DNA of 20,050 nucleotides from Polyangiaceae bacterium (GTDB lineage Bacteria > Myxococcota > Polyangia > Polyangiales > Polyangiaceae), in contig JAICTU010000115.1 in assembly GCA_025936205.1 (NCBI GenBank), positions 1 through 20,050 on the forward strand, given 5' to 3'. Shown here in pieces: positions 1-6,393 of this stretch (its first letter is position 1; the number at the start of each line of letters is the position of its first letter). The notes below the pieces were generated by a model that saw only the letters and a list, made by a program, of their open reading frames with translations, searched no databases and was not told the DNA's origin. The position numbers and the translations under genes are program-made.

Positions 1-4
1 CGTT

Positions 5-60
5 TTTTTGCGAAGCCCTCATGTTCCATGTGGAACCTCACTTCGCGCAAAAATGAGGGC
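5..60. repeat. nested inverted repeats
   Basis: Three dyads are interleaved here. GCGAAG (10-15) pairs with CTTCGC (41-46), and a T-run before it can pair with an A-run after it across a 2-base bulge. GCCCTCAT (15-22) pairs with ATGAGGGC (53-60). GTTCCA (23-28) pairs with TGGAAC (31-36). No T-run follows the stem on either strand, so an intrinsic terminator is unlikely. The structure could be a protein-binding site or the remains of a palindromic repeat element. Confidence 0.5.
22..37. promoter_or_regulatory. parS-like ParB-binding site candidate
   Basis: The 14-base core at 23-36 reads GTTCCATGTGGAAC. Its 6-base arms are perfect inverted repeats around TG. It differs by one central base (C to T) from the core GTTCCACGTGGAAC that I recall for Myxococcus parS sites. 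It lies in a gene-poor stretch and is nested in a larger dyad. A one-mismatch 14-mer is expected a few times by chance in a genome of about 10 Mb, so this is only a candidate. Confidence 0.3.
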
Positions 61-152
61 CACCTCGCGTTGCGCTGTTTGTCGAATGCGGACCCGCGCA
101 GCGCGGATACTGCTGTAGTGCCGTGCCCCGTGACTTTTTTCGTGGGGATTTC

Positions 153-503
153 TCAGGGCCCGGCCCAATCAAAACTTCCCGATGCTTGCCCTCGTCGCTG
201 AGCACGGCGCGCTCGCGGACGAGCCGCCTTGGGGGAAGGGCAGAGGGGGTTGGGGCCTGAGGATTCGTCACATCTCGCTGCGGCCAGCTTGCCGAGTGCA
301 GCGCCGCCAAGAACGCAGCGCGCCAGCTCGAGCAGCGCCGTATCGTCGTCGAAAGCGCTGGCGCTCCGCCGGCGCAGCTCCAGCAGCGCCTCTCGAAACA
401 GCGCGTACGTCTCGGCCGTCACTTCGAAGCGCAGCACGCTCGGGTCCGGGGGGCAGACGGTGCATCGGATCGCTCCGTCGGCGTGCGCCGTTCGCTTCCG
501 CAC
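153..503 (-). pseudogene. HNH endonuclease-like gene remnant
   Basis: This 116-codon frame begins at a GTG. Residues about 13-68 contain a CxxC (RCTVCPP), then the segment LRFEVTAETYALFREALLEL, then FDDDTALLELARCVLGG. From memory this resembles the middle of myxobacterial HNH-endonuclease-like proteins, where the segment precedes the C-terminal HNH fold. After CVLGG the similarity stops and the frame continues as low-complexity Ala/Arg/Pro to a TGA. No HNH motif (a His-His pair with a following Asn and His) is present, and no DUF222-like N-terminus lies upstream. I read it as a decayed, twice-truncated copy. The family match is not confirmed by search, and it could be a small uncharacterised gene. 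Confidence 0.4.
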
Positions 504-591
504 GGCCCAATATCACACCCACTTGGGCACAACGCCGTCCGCCCCGCACGACGCCTTCCGCTTCTGCACGGCCCCGTCCGCCCCCGCACGG
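487..591. repeat. degenerate GC-rich direct repeats
   Basis: The 22-base block at 487-508 recurs at 553-574 with 19 of 22 identities. A second unit, CCGTCCGCCCCGCACG at 535-550, recurs at 574-590 with one extra C. The repeats sit at the 5' edge of the HNH-like remnant and make this stretch look internally duplicated and non-coding. Confidence 0.4.
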
Positions 592-797
592 CGCGCTGGC
601 TCGCGCGAGGCCATGTCGGGGTTCAGGCGGGTTGCGGGTGCCACTCTCGCAAGGCCGTCTGGCTTCCGGTCGCTCCGTCGCCGTCCATCCAGGTTCAGAG
701 TCTGCCCAGTGCCTGCCGGACTGGCGCGCCGTCCAAGGCCGCTGTGCGCCCCTAGGAGTGGGACCAATGGTCGGCTGCCTCAGACCCCCAAAACAAA
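504..797. other. gene-free GC-rich stretch
   Basis: Apart from the short direct repeats at its left end, I see no supported gene or RNA here. The open frames on both strands have biased Arg/Ala/Pro composition without a recognisable motif. It lies downstream of the Fur-family gene's stop codon and has no obvious intrinsic terminator. Confidence 0.5.
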
Positions 798-1277
798 TCA
801 GCCCTTCGAACGCGCTTTCGCGGGCGCCGCGGAACAGTCCGAACAGTACCCGTAGAGCTGATGCGTGTGCGAGTGCAGCTTGAAGCCGAGCTGCTCCGCC
901 ACCCGCTCTTGCAGCTGCTCGATCAGCGGCTCCTCGAACTCCCGGATCTTGCCACAGCTCATGCAGATGATGTGGTCGTGGTGCTTGTCACCGACGTGCA
1001 GCTCGAAGCGCGTGCCCTCGTGATCCGAGAAGCGATGCTCCTGCAGCAACCCCGACTCCACCAGCATGCGCAGGGTGCGGTACACGGTCGCGGAACCCAC
1101 CGAGGCGTCGGCTTGACGGACATCGGCGATCAGGTCGTCCGCCGTGAAGTGCTCGCCGATCTCGAAGAGCCGATCGAGGATCAACCGGCGCTGACTGGTG
1201 GAACGCAGCCCTCTGCGCCCCATCACAGATTCGAGTTCGGCTCGCAGGCGCTTTCGCTCTCTCAGCTCTACTGACAT
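798..1277 (-). CDS. Fur-family metal-responsive repressor
   Basis: This 159-residue protein has the usual Fur length and order. An N-terminal winged helix ends in the recognition helix GSATVYRTL (61-69). A dimerisation domain follows, with KHHDHIICMSCGKIREFEE (98-116). Candidate metal ligands are His43, His99, His100, His102 and Glu113. Two Cys pairs, C105/C108 and C145/C148, would form the structural zinc site. Where Bacillus PerR has Asp104 this protein has Glu113, which favours a Fur-type sensor over a PerR-type one, although the gene lies downstream of a peroxiredoxin on the same strand. Only a weak GGTGAG precedes the ATG. Directly upstream are a tandem 10-base repeat and an 11-bp stem-loop, so control of its own expression is plausible. 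Zur or Nur remain possible. Confidence 0.9.
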   Translation of the reverse strand: MSVELRERKRLRAELESVMGRRGLRSTSQRRLILDRLFEIGEHFTADDLIADVRQADASVGSATVYRTLRMLVESGLLQEHRFSDHEGTRFELHVGDKHHDHIICMSCGKIREFEEPLIEQLQERVAEQLGFKLHSHTHQLYGYCSDCSAAPAKARSKG

Positions 1278-1294
1278 CGCTCACCCGTGGGAAG

Positions 1295-1314
1295 ACAGCA
1301 CATTACAGCACATT
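1295..1314. repeat. perfect 10-bp tandem repeat upstream of the Fur gene
   Basis: ACAGCACATT occurs twice head to tail (1295-1304 and 1305-1314), 18 bases upstream of the Fur-family ATG. Read on the coding (minus) strand, the junction gives TGTAAT, a near-consensus -10 hexamer, but no good -35 lies at the expected distance. It may be a promoter core or a direct-repeat operator. Confidence 0.5.
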
Positions 1315-1321
1315 CCGCGCG

Positions 1322-1354
1322 TCGAGGGGACGCCGTTCAGCGCCGTCCCCTCGA
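1322..1354. promoter_or_regulatory. 11-bp stem-loop in the Fur gene upstream region
   Basis: TCGAGGGGACG (1322-1332) is the exact reverse complement of CGTCCCCTCGA (1344-1354), with an 11-base loop between them. It lies 45-77 bases upstream of the Fur-family start. No T-run follows on the minus strand, so it is not a classical terminator. It could be an operator dyad, or the 3' structure of the peroxiredoxin mRNA if the two genes are transcribed separately. Confidence 0.5.
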
Positions 1355-1482
1355 GTGTCGGAGTTCTGTACTATCTCGGGAGGCCCGTGCGGGCCCCTCA
1401 CGTCCCAGTGGCGAGAGAGAGGGTGTGCCAGTCTGGTATTGGGAACCGCTCTCGAGTAGAGCCGGTCTTTCATTTGCTGCCG

Positions 1483-1498
1483 GTAAGACCTGTCTTAC
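1483..1498. promoter_or_regulatory. 7-2-7 palindrome downstream of the peroxiredoxin gene
   Basis: GTAAGAC and GTCTTAC form a perfect inverted repeat separated by CT. Nine bases further on, a 12-bp perfect palindrome GTAGGCGCCTAC (1507-1518) overlaps the peroxiredoxin stop codon. The size and symmetry fit a dimeric regulator site, but its place between two same-strand genes also fits an mRNA 3' structure. Confidence 0.4.
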
Positions 1499-1514
1499 TG
1501 CTACTTGTAGGCGC

Positions 1515-2150
1515 CTACTTGTTCGGTTGCGGCGTGATCCGCAGGTAGGGCTTCACGGTCTTGAAGCCTTTCGGGAACTTCTCCTTCGCCTGCGCGTCGG
1601 TGACGGACGGGGCGATGATCACGTCGTCGCCATCTTTCCAGTTTACCGGCGTCGCCACGCTGTGATTTGCGGTCAGCTGCAGCGAGTCGAGCACTCGCAA
1701 GATCTCATCGAAATTGCGGCCGGCGCTCGCGGGGTAGGTCAATGTAAGTTTGATCTTCTTGTCGGGCCCGATGATGTACACGGAGCGCACGGTGAGCGTG
1801 TCGTTCGCGTTCGGATGAATCATGTCGTACAGGGTCGCGATCTTGCGATCCGGATCGGCGATCAGCGGGTAGTTGGGCCGCGTCCCCTGCGTCTCTTCGA
1901 TGTCCACCGACCAGCGCTTGTGGTCGTCCACCGAGTCCACGCTGAGCGCCAGCACCTTCGTGTTGCGCTTGTCGAACTGCGGCTTCAAGCGCGCGACCTC
2001 TCCCAGCTCCGTCGTGCACACCGGCGTGAAGTCCTTCGGGTGCGAGAACAGGATGCCCCAGCTGTTGCCGAGCCACTGATGGAAGCGCAGCGGTCCTTCC
2101 GTCGTCTGCGCCTCAAAGTCCGGCGCGACATCGCCCAGTCGAATTGCCAT
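1515..2150 (-). CDS. 1-Cys peroxiredoxin, Prx6 type
   Basis: This thiol peroxidase would reduce hydrogen peroxide and alkyl or lipid hydroperoxides in the cytoplasm. It is 211 residues, which matches the long Prx6 class. The active site PKDFTPVCTTELGEVARLKP (38-57) carries the peroxidatic Cys45, with Thr42 and His37 nearby. Arg122 in TVRSVYIIGPDKKIK completes the usual Pro-Thr-Cys-Arg set. Cys45 is the only cysteine, so there is no resolving Cys and an external thiol is needed. The C-terminal arm VNWKDGDDVIIAPSV is typical of the subfamily. The start is supported by AAGGA eight bases upstream of the ATG. It lies 237 bp upstream of a Fur-family gene on the same strand, which suggests shared metal or peroxide control. 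No convincing Fur or PerR box is visible in its promoter region. Confidence 0.93.
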   Translation of the reverse strand: MAIRLGDVAPDFEAQTTEGPLRFHQWLGNSWGILFSHPKDFTPVCTTELGEVARLKPQFDKRNTKVLALSVDSVDDHKRWSVDIEETQGTRPNYPLIADPDRKIATLYDMIHPNANDTLTVRSVYIIGPDKKIKLTLTYPASAGRNFDEILRVLDSLQLTANHSVATPVNWKDGDDVIIAPSVTDAQAKEKFPKGFKTVKPYLRITPQPNK

Positions 2151-2376
2151 GTGAATCGTCCTTTCTAGGCTGTTTTCCAGCAGAAGCCTTCAAGCAGTGG
2201 CTCGGGTGGCTCGGGTACGGAGAAGCCCTCGACGCTTCCCCAGCCAGGCTGCGAACCCGTGTTATAAGGCATCCCTCCCCGGGTGGCCTCTCTTCGGCAC
2301 AGAACTTTCGTTGTTCGGGTGGCCGTGTGGCCGTCATTTTGCGAGACACAATTTATAGTCTGATGGAGACGTGCCG
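2151..2376. promoter_or_regulatory. divergent promoter region, peroxiredoxin and maleylacetate reductase
   Basis: Transcription leaves this 226-bp gap in both directions. On the minus strand TATAAC (2266-2261) is a possible -10 for the peroxiredoxin gene. On the plus strand TATAGT (2354-2359) is a possible -10 for the reductase, but it lies so close to GGAG (2365-2368) that the 5' leader would be very short. I found no matching -35 boxes and no metal-regulator palindrome. Confidence 0.3.
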
Positions 2377-3411
2377 ATGACCAGTCCCACCGTTCCGCCC
2401 CCGGTACCGCGTGAACCCCACATCGACCATGCCGGTCTGGGCGCGCTGCGCGACGTCTTGCGCGCCGCCGAGCGCTGCCGCGTGTTCGTGATCCAGGGCG
2501 CGGGCGCTCGCCACTCCGCGCGGCTCGAGCCCGAGCTGCGCGGGCTGCAGGTGGAGCAGTTCGCCGAGGCGCGCCGGCACGTCCCGCGCGATCTGGTGGA
2601 GCGCGCCGCGCGGGCGCTGGCAGCTTTCCGCGCCGATACGGTGCTGAGCGTCGGCGGCGGTTCCGCGACGGGGCTGGGCAAAGCGCTGCGGCTCCAGCAC
2701 TCCTTCTACTTCGTGGCGGTTCCGACCACGTACGCCGGGTCTGAGCTCACCAATCTGTATGGGATCACCTCGGCTGCCGGCAAGCAGACGGGCCGCGACT
2801 GGCGCGTTGTGCCCGACGTGGTGCTCTATGACGTCGACCTCACGCTGGGCATGCCGCTCGCGCTGGGTGTGACCAGTCTGATCAACGCGCTGGCCCATCC
2901 GCTGAGCGCGCTCTCGACCCAGCAGCTCTCCAGCGCTGCCGCAGCGGCGGCGCTGCACGCCGCCGGCGCTGTCCGCCGGGCGCTCCAGGGAGTGCTGGAT
3001 CGCCCGGAGGAGCGCGCCAGCCGTCGCGCGGCATTCGAAGCGACGGTGCTCTCCGGGCGCGTGCTCGCGAGCTCACCGGTCGGCGTGCATCACAAGCTCG
3101 CTCATCTACTGGGCGGCGCCTTCGACCTCGATCATGCCGGCTTGCACAGCGTGCTCTTGCCCCATTCCGTCGACGAGTTGCAGCGGCAGAGCCCGGAGCT
3201 GCATGCGATCATCGCCGCGGAGCTGGGCTGGGAAGATCCCGCAGAGCGCCTGCTGGAGGCGCTGAGCCGCGCCGGCACCAGCACTTCGCTCGCGCAGCTG
3301 GGCGTGCCGGCGGAGCCATTTCGAAGGCTCATCAACGAGCATCCGGAGCTGCCGCGAGCCCCGCTGGAGGCGGCTTACGCGGGGCGGCGCGCCGCTACCG
3401 GGCTGCCTTGA
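2377..3411 (+). CDS. maleylacetate reductase-like iron-alcohol dehydrogenase
   Basis: This 344-residue protein has the maleylacetate reductase branch signatures of the group III alcohol dehydrogenases. They are the nucleotide loop SVGGGSATGLGKAL (91-104), VAVPTTYAGSELTNLYGIT (113-131) and GKQTGRDWRVVPDVVLYDVDLTLGMP (135-160). NALAHPLSAL (170-179), and HHKLAHLLGGAFDLDHAGLH (238-257) with the usual His-rich metal site, follow. The family reduces maleylacetate to 3-oxoadipate with NAD(P)H, the last peripheral step of hydroxyquinol or chlorinated-aromatic degradation. I chose ATG 2377 over GTG 2371 because GGAG (2365-2368) is correctly spaced only for the ATG. Its tail overlaps the convergent VOC gene by 17 bp. 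No intradiol dioxygenase lies beside it, so the true substrate is open. Confidence 0.85.
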   Translation: MTSPTVPPPVPREPHIDHAGLGALRDVLRAAERCRVFVIQGAGARHSARLEPELRGLQVEQFAEARRHVPRDLVERAARALAAFRADTVLSVGGGSATGLGKALRLQHSFYFVAVPTTYAGSELTNLYGITSAAGKQTGRDWRVVPDVVLYDVDLTLGMPLALGVTSLINALAHPLSALSTQQLSSAAAAAALHAAGAVRRALQGVLDRPEERASRRAAFEATVLSGRVLASSPVGVHHKLAHLLGGAFDLDHAGLHSVLLPHSVDELQRQSPELHAIIAAELGWEDPAERLLEALSRAGTSTSLAQLGVPAEPFRRLINEHPELPRAPLEAAYAGRRAATGLP

Positions 3412-3904
3412 CCGGGATCGTCGTCTGAGGCTTGCGCGCCTGCCAGCGGTCGAGCTTGCCCCGGGCGTCGTTTTTTCGCGGATCGGTCGCGTCTGCGTGG
3501 TTGGGCAGCTTCGCGGTCAGCTCGATCACGTAGCCGTTCGGATCGCGGAAGTAGATCGAGTGGATGAAGTGGTGATCGGAGATGCCGCGCGTCGGGATCC
3601 CGTGCTTGGGCCCCTCCTCGAACATCCGCTTCAGGTCGGCGTACTCCACCTCGAGCGCGATGTGCAGGTCATAATCTGCCTGCTGTTTGAACTCGAACGG
3701 CTCGTGGGGCGCCTCGAAGAAGGCGAGGTGAGAGCCGTCATCCAGCCGATAGAAGGTGTGCAGGGCTTCCGTGCTGCGCCCGGTCTTGGTCTCGGTGATC
3801 TCCAGCGTCGTGACCAGGGGCAAGCCCAAGAACTCCTCGTAGAACCGGCGCGTCTCTTCCGAGTCCCGGCAGCGATAGGCGTTGTGGTGCAGTCCTTTGA
3901 TCAT
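3395..3904 (-). CDS. VOC-fold metalloenzyme, glyoxalase/dioxygenase superfamily
   Basis: This 169-residue protein has two beta-alpha-beta-beta-beta modules of the vicinal oxygen chelate fold. They begin at IKGLHHNAYRCRDSEETRRF (2-21) and ADYDLHIALEVEYADLKRMF (77-96). Candidate metal ligands are His7, Glu64 (AFFEAP), His81 and Glu128 in DPNGYVIELTAK. The length fits a single-domain glyoxalase-like protein rather than a 300-residue extradiol ring-cleavage enzyme. The C-terminal tail RKNDARGKLDRWQARK is basic and lies outside the fold. It sits 72 bp after the glutathione transferase gene on the same strand, with a perfect hairpin between them, which suggests a glutathione-linked or aromatic-derived substrate. 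Only a weak ribosome site precedes the ATG. The exact reaction cannot be assigned. Confidence 0.85.
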   Translation of the reverse strand: MIKGLHHNAYRCRDSEETRRFYEEFLGLPLVTTLEITETKTGRSTEALHTFYRLDDGSHLAFFEAPHEPFEFKQQADYDLHIALEVEYADLKRMFEEGPKHGIPTRGISDHHFIHSIYFRDPNGYVIELTAKLPNHADATDPRKNDARGKLDRWQARKPQTTIPVKAAR

Positions 3905-3935
3905 GTGAGTCTCGACGAGCTAGAGGGATGTGGGG

Positions 3936-3965
3936 CCTCGGGGGCTCGATGAAAAGCCCCCGAGG
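3936..3965 (-). terminator. perfect 11-bp hairpin between two same-strand genes
   Basis: CCTCGGGGGCT (3936-3946) pairs exactly with AGCCCCCGAGG (3955-3965) around an 8-base loop. It lies just past the glutathione transferase stop and 31 bases before the VOC start. There is no T-run on the minus strand, so it may be a partial terminator, an mRNA-stabilising end or an attenuating structure that lowers downstream expression. Confidence 0.45.
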
Positions 3966-3976
3966 TGGCACTGAAC

Positions 3977-4648
3977 TCAAACCGTGACGAAAGGCATGTC
4001 CTTGAGCTGGCCGGCGAAGCCGTACAGGACCTCGTTGACCTTGGCCCAGCTCTTCAGCTGCTTCATCGTGTTCAGCCAGCGGTTCACGTTGGGATACTTC
4101 GAGAAATCGGTGCGCGTCAGCTCCCCCAGGGTGAGGAGACAGACACCGAAGTAGTCCGCGATGGTGATCGAATCGCCCACCACGTAGTTGCGCTTCCCAA
4201 TGATGTCATCGTTCAGGATCTTCAGCCAGGCCTGGGACTTCTGCTGACCCCATTCGATGCACAGCTTGTGCGCGTCGTCCGTCTGGCGCTTGTGGTGCGG
4301 GAAGAGCTGCGGGTAATTGAGACCGTAGGCGAAATCGCGGTAGAAATTGCTGTTGAACCAATCCATCGCCTCGTTCACCTTCGCCCGCTTCTTCAGATCC
4401 TTGGGGTAGGCGGGCGACTCGATCTTGTCGGCCAGATACTTCAGGATGGCCGAGCTTTCGGTCAGGCGTAGATCGCCGTCTTCGAGAACCGGCACCATCT
4501 TGCTCGGGTTCACCGCGGCAAACGTGGACTGCAGGTGCTCCCCCTTCATCAGATCCACGAGCTGCTCTTCGACCTGGATCCCGCTCTCGGCAATGAACAG
4601 TCGAACGGGCCGGCTCGTCATCGACACCGGATGCATGTAAAGTTTCAT
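3977..4648 (-). CDS. glutathione S-transferase, theta/delta-like
   Basis: This 223-residue protein has the standard two-domain layout. The thioredoxin-like N-terminus (1-77) contains LYMHPVSMTSRPVRLFIAES, where Ser9 or Ser12 is the likely glutathione-activating serine. It also holds the cis-Pro loop KMVPVLEDGD (50-59; Val52-Pro53) and the gamma-glutamyl-binding motif TESSAILKYL (63-72; Glu64, Ser65). The helical C-terminus carries GDSITIADYFGVCLL with the conserved N-capping Asp. Residue length and motifs favour a theta/delta-type enzyme over zeta, because the zeta SSCxWRVR motif is absent. It follows the acyl-CoA ligase gene on the same strand after 89 bp and precedes the VOC gene, so the three may be one transcript. 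Conjugation of an electrophilic catabolic intermediate is a reasonable inference. Confidence 0.92.
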   Translation of the reverse strand: MKLYMHPVSMTSRPVRLFIAESGIQVEEQLVDLMKGEHLQSTFAAVNPSKMVPVLEDGDLRLTESSAILKYLADKIESPAYPKDLKKRAKVNEAMDWFNSNFYRDFAYGLNYPQLFPHHKRQTDDAHKLCIEWGQQKSQAWLKILNDDIIGKRNYVVGDSITIADYFGVCLLTLGELTRTDFSKYPNVNRWLNTMKQLKSWAKVNEVLYGFAGQLKDMPFVTV

Positions 4649-4737
4649 GGTTCCTCTTCTCCGAACTCGGTTGGACCGGAGGCGCGGTTATCCCGAATTT
4701 CTGCTGCGGGGACAACCCCACATCCCGGCCGGGCAGA

Positions 4738-6360
4738 TCAGGCGGGCCGCGGATCCAAGGGCCGCGGATCAACAGCGCGTAGGTCCCCGCCGGGCCTCAA
4801 GCGCTTCTCGAGCTCGTGCCGCTGGATCTTGCCCGAGGCGCTGCGCGGCAGCTCGCTCGCCGCGACGAAGTAGATCTCCTTGGGCTGCTTGAAACCCGCC
4901 AGCTCGCGCCGGCAGCGCCGGTAGAGGTCGGCCGCTTCCAGGTTCTCGGTGTGGCGAGCGACGAAGGCGACCGGGATCTCCCCCCACTTCGCGTCCGCCT
5001 TGCGCACCACCGCGCAGTCCAGCACGCGCTCGTCCTGCAGGATGACGCGCTCGATCTCGGCGGGATAGATGTTCTCGCCGCCGGACTTGATCAGATATTT
5101 CACACGGTCGACAAAATCGAGCGTGCCGTCGGGGTTGCGGACGAACACATCGCCCATGTGGAACCAGCCGCCACGGAAGTCCTGCGCGTTCGTCTCGTCA
5201 TTCCGATAGTAGCCGCTGAACAGCGTCGGGCCACGGATGCACAGCTCGCCCGGCGCGCCGTCGGGCACCTCGCGATCATCGGAATCGACCAGCCGGATCT
5301 CGCAGAACGGGCTCAGCTGCTTGGACAGCCGTGTGGGCGCGATGCCGATCGGGATGCGATTCGACGAGCACGGCGGGCAGCCTGTTTCCGTGGCGCCGAA
5401 GGTGTTGGCGTAGGGGGCGCCGAGCAGCCGCGTGATGCGCGCGATCTCCGCGGGCGGCACCAGATCCGCCATCACGCCGCACAGCTTGACCCCGCGCGGC
5501 TGGATCGAGCGCCGCTCCAGCTCCGTCGCGAACGTGCCCACCATGCCCGGCATGAGCAGCAGCCAGCCGAGCTGCTCCCGCTCCACTACGTCGGCGAGGC
5601 GCACGGGATCGAAACCGTCGATGGTGATCACCTTGCCACCGCACATCAAGGCTCCGAGCGAGCATTCGGCGGCACCCATGTGATAGAGCGGCGACCAGGC
5701 GGCGAACGTATCCTCCGGCGCAATGCCGAACTCCGCGCGCACCACCAGGTTGCGCACGATCTCCGCGCGGTGGCTGAGTACGGCGCCTTTGGGGAGGCCG
5801 GTGGTGCCGCTCGTGTACAGGATCAGCAGCGCATCCTCTGCCGAACCTTCAGGTTCCTGCGCGCTTTCTGGGGCTCGGCTCGCTTCCGGCGCGGCGCGCT
5901 CCAGGAGTGCCTCATAGTCGGCACCGAACACCCAGCACTCCGGCGCATTCGCCGGCACGCGCTCCGCGTGGCGCGGCGAGACCAGCAGCAGCTTCGGCTC
6001 CACCAGGCGGACGCAGTGCGAGAGCTCCGTGGGCGACAGCCGCCAGTTCTGACAGGCCACGCTCGCACCCAGCTGGGCAGCGGCGAGGAACACCTCCAGA
6101 TACTCCGCCCGATTCTCCGACAGCAGCGCCACGCGATCGCCATGGGCCACGCCGCTGCTGGAGAGCGCCAGCGCCAGCCGGCGCACCCGCTCGTGCAGCT
6201 GGCGATAGCTGAAACGCCGGATCGGCTCCGCCCCGGCCGCGCTCTTCGCGCTGCCCCAGTCCTCGACGGCAATCCGATCGGGATGCTGGCGCGCCTGCGA
6301 GTGGAACAAACCGCTCACCGTGCTGATCGAGGCGCGCGCGACGGAGTCACGAGCTAGCAT
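4738..6360 (-). CDS. class I acyl-CoA ligase (ANL superfamily)
   Basis: This 540-residue AMP-forming enzyme activates a carboxylic acid as acyl-AMP and then transfers it to CoA. The phosphate loop LYTSGTTGLPKGAVLSH is at 181-197. The adenine/acyl motif NTFGATETG is at 319-327. GDVFVRNPDGTLDFVDR (403-419) supplies Asp404 and Arg419. The hinge KYLIKSGGENIYPAEIE is at 421-437, and PRSASGKIQRHEL (505-517) contains the catalytic Lys511. The gate residues resemble medium- or long-chain fatty acyl and aryl-CoA ligases, so the substrate is undetermined. The C-terminus ends in a short duplicated DPRPLDPRPA, encoded by a 12-base direct repeat near 4743-4768. It is divergent from a lipase-like gene with only about 33 bp between the starts, so the two promoters must overlap or the messages have very short leaders. 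Confidence 0.92.
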   Translation of the reverse strand: MLARDSVARASISTVSGLFHSQARQHPDRIAVEDWGSAKSAAGAEPIRRFSYRQLHERVRRLALALSSSGVAHGDRVALLSENRAEYLEVFLAAAQLGASVACQNWRLSPTELSHCVRLVEPKLLLVSPRHAERVPANAPECWVFGADYEALLERAAPEASRAPESAQEPEGSAEDALLILYTSGTTGLPKGAVLSHRAEIVRNLVVRAEFGIAPEDTFAAWSPLYHMGAAECSLGALMCGGKVITIDGFDPVRLADVVEREQLGWLLLMPGMVGTFATELERRSIQPRGVKLCGVMADLVPPAEIARITRLLGAPYANTFGATETGCPPCSSNRIPIGIAPTRLSKQLSPFCEIRLVDSDDREVPDGAPGELCIRGPTLFSGYYRNDETNAQDFRGGWFHMGDVFVRNPDGTLDFVDRVKYLIKSGGENIYPAEIERVILQDERVLDCAVVRKADAKWGEIPVAFVARHTENLEAADLYRRCRRELAGFKQPKEIYFVAASELPRSASGKIQRHELEKRLRPGGDLRAVDPRPLDPRPA

Positions 6361-6393
6361 GGAGCGAGCTTAACAGATTTGGATGTCCACGGC

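Noticed and set aside
5..60. Intrinsic terminator at the left edge
   Set aside because: The T-run precedes the stem on the plus strand and becomes an A-run after it on the minus strand, so neither strand has stem followed by T-run.
798..1277. PerR (peroxide sensor) assignment because of the adjacent peroxiredoxin
   Set aside because: The position of PerR Asp104 is Glu113 here, which is Fur-like, so only a Fur-family call is made.
3395..3904. Extradiol ring-cleavage dioxygenase assignment
   Set aside because: The protein has only 169 residues; ring-cleavage enzymes of the PcpA/LinE type are about twice as long. It is kept as a general VOC protein.
4816..6357. Plus-strand open frame of 513 codons opposite the acyl-CoA ligase
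   Set aside because: The minus strand carries every ANL motif; the plus frame is compositionally biased and has no recognisable domain.
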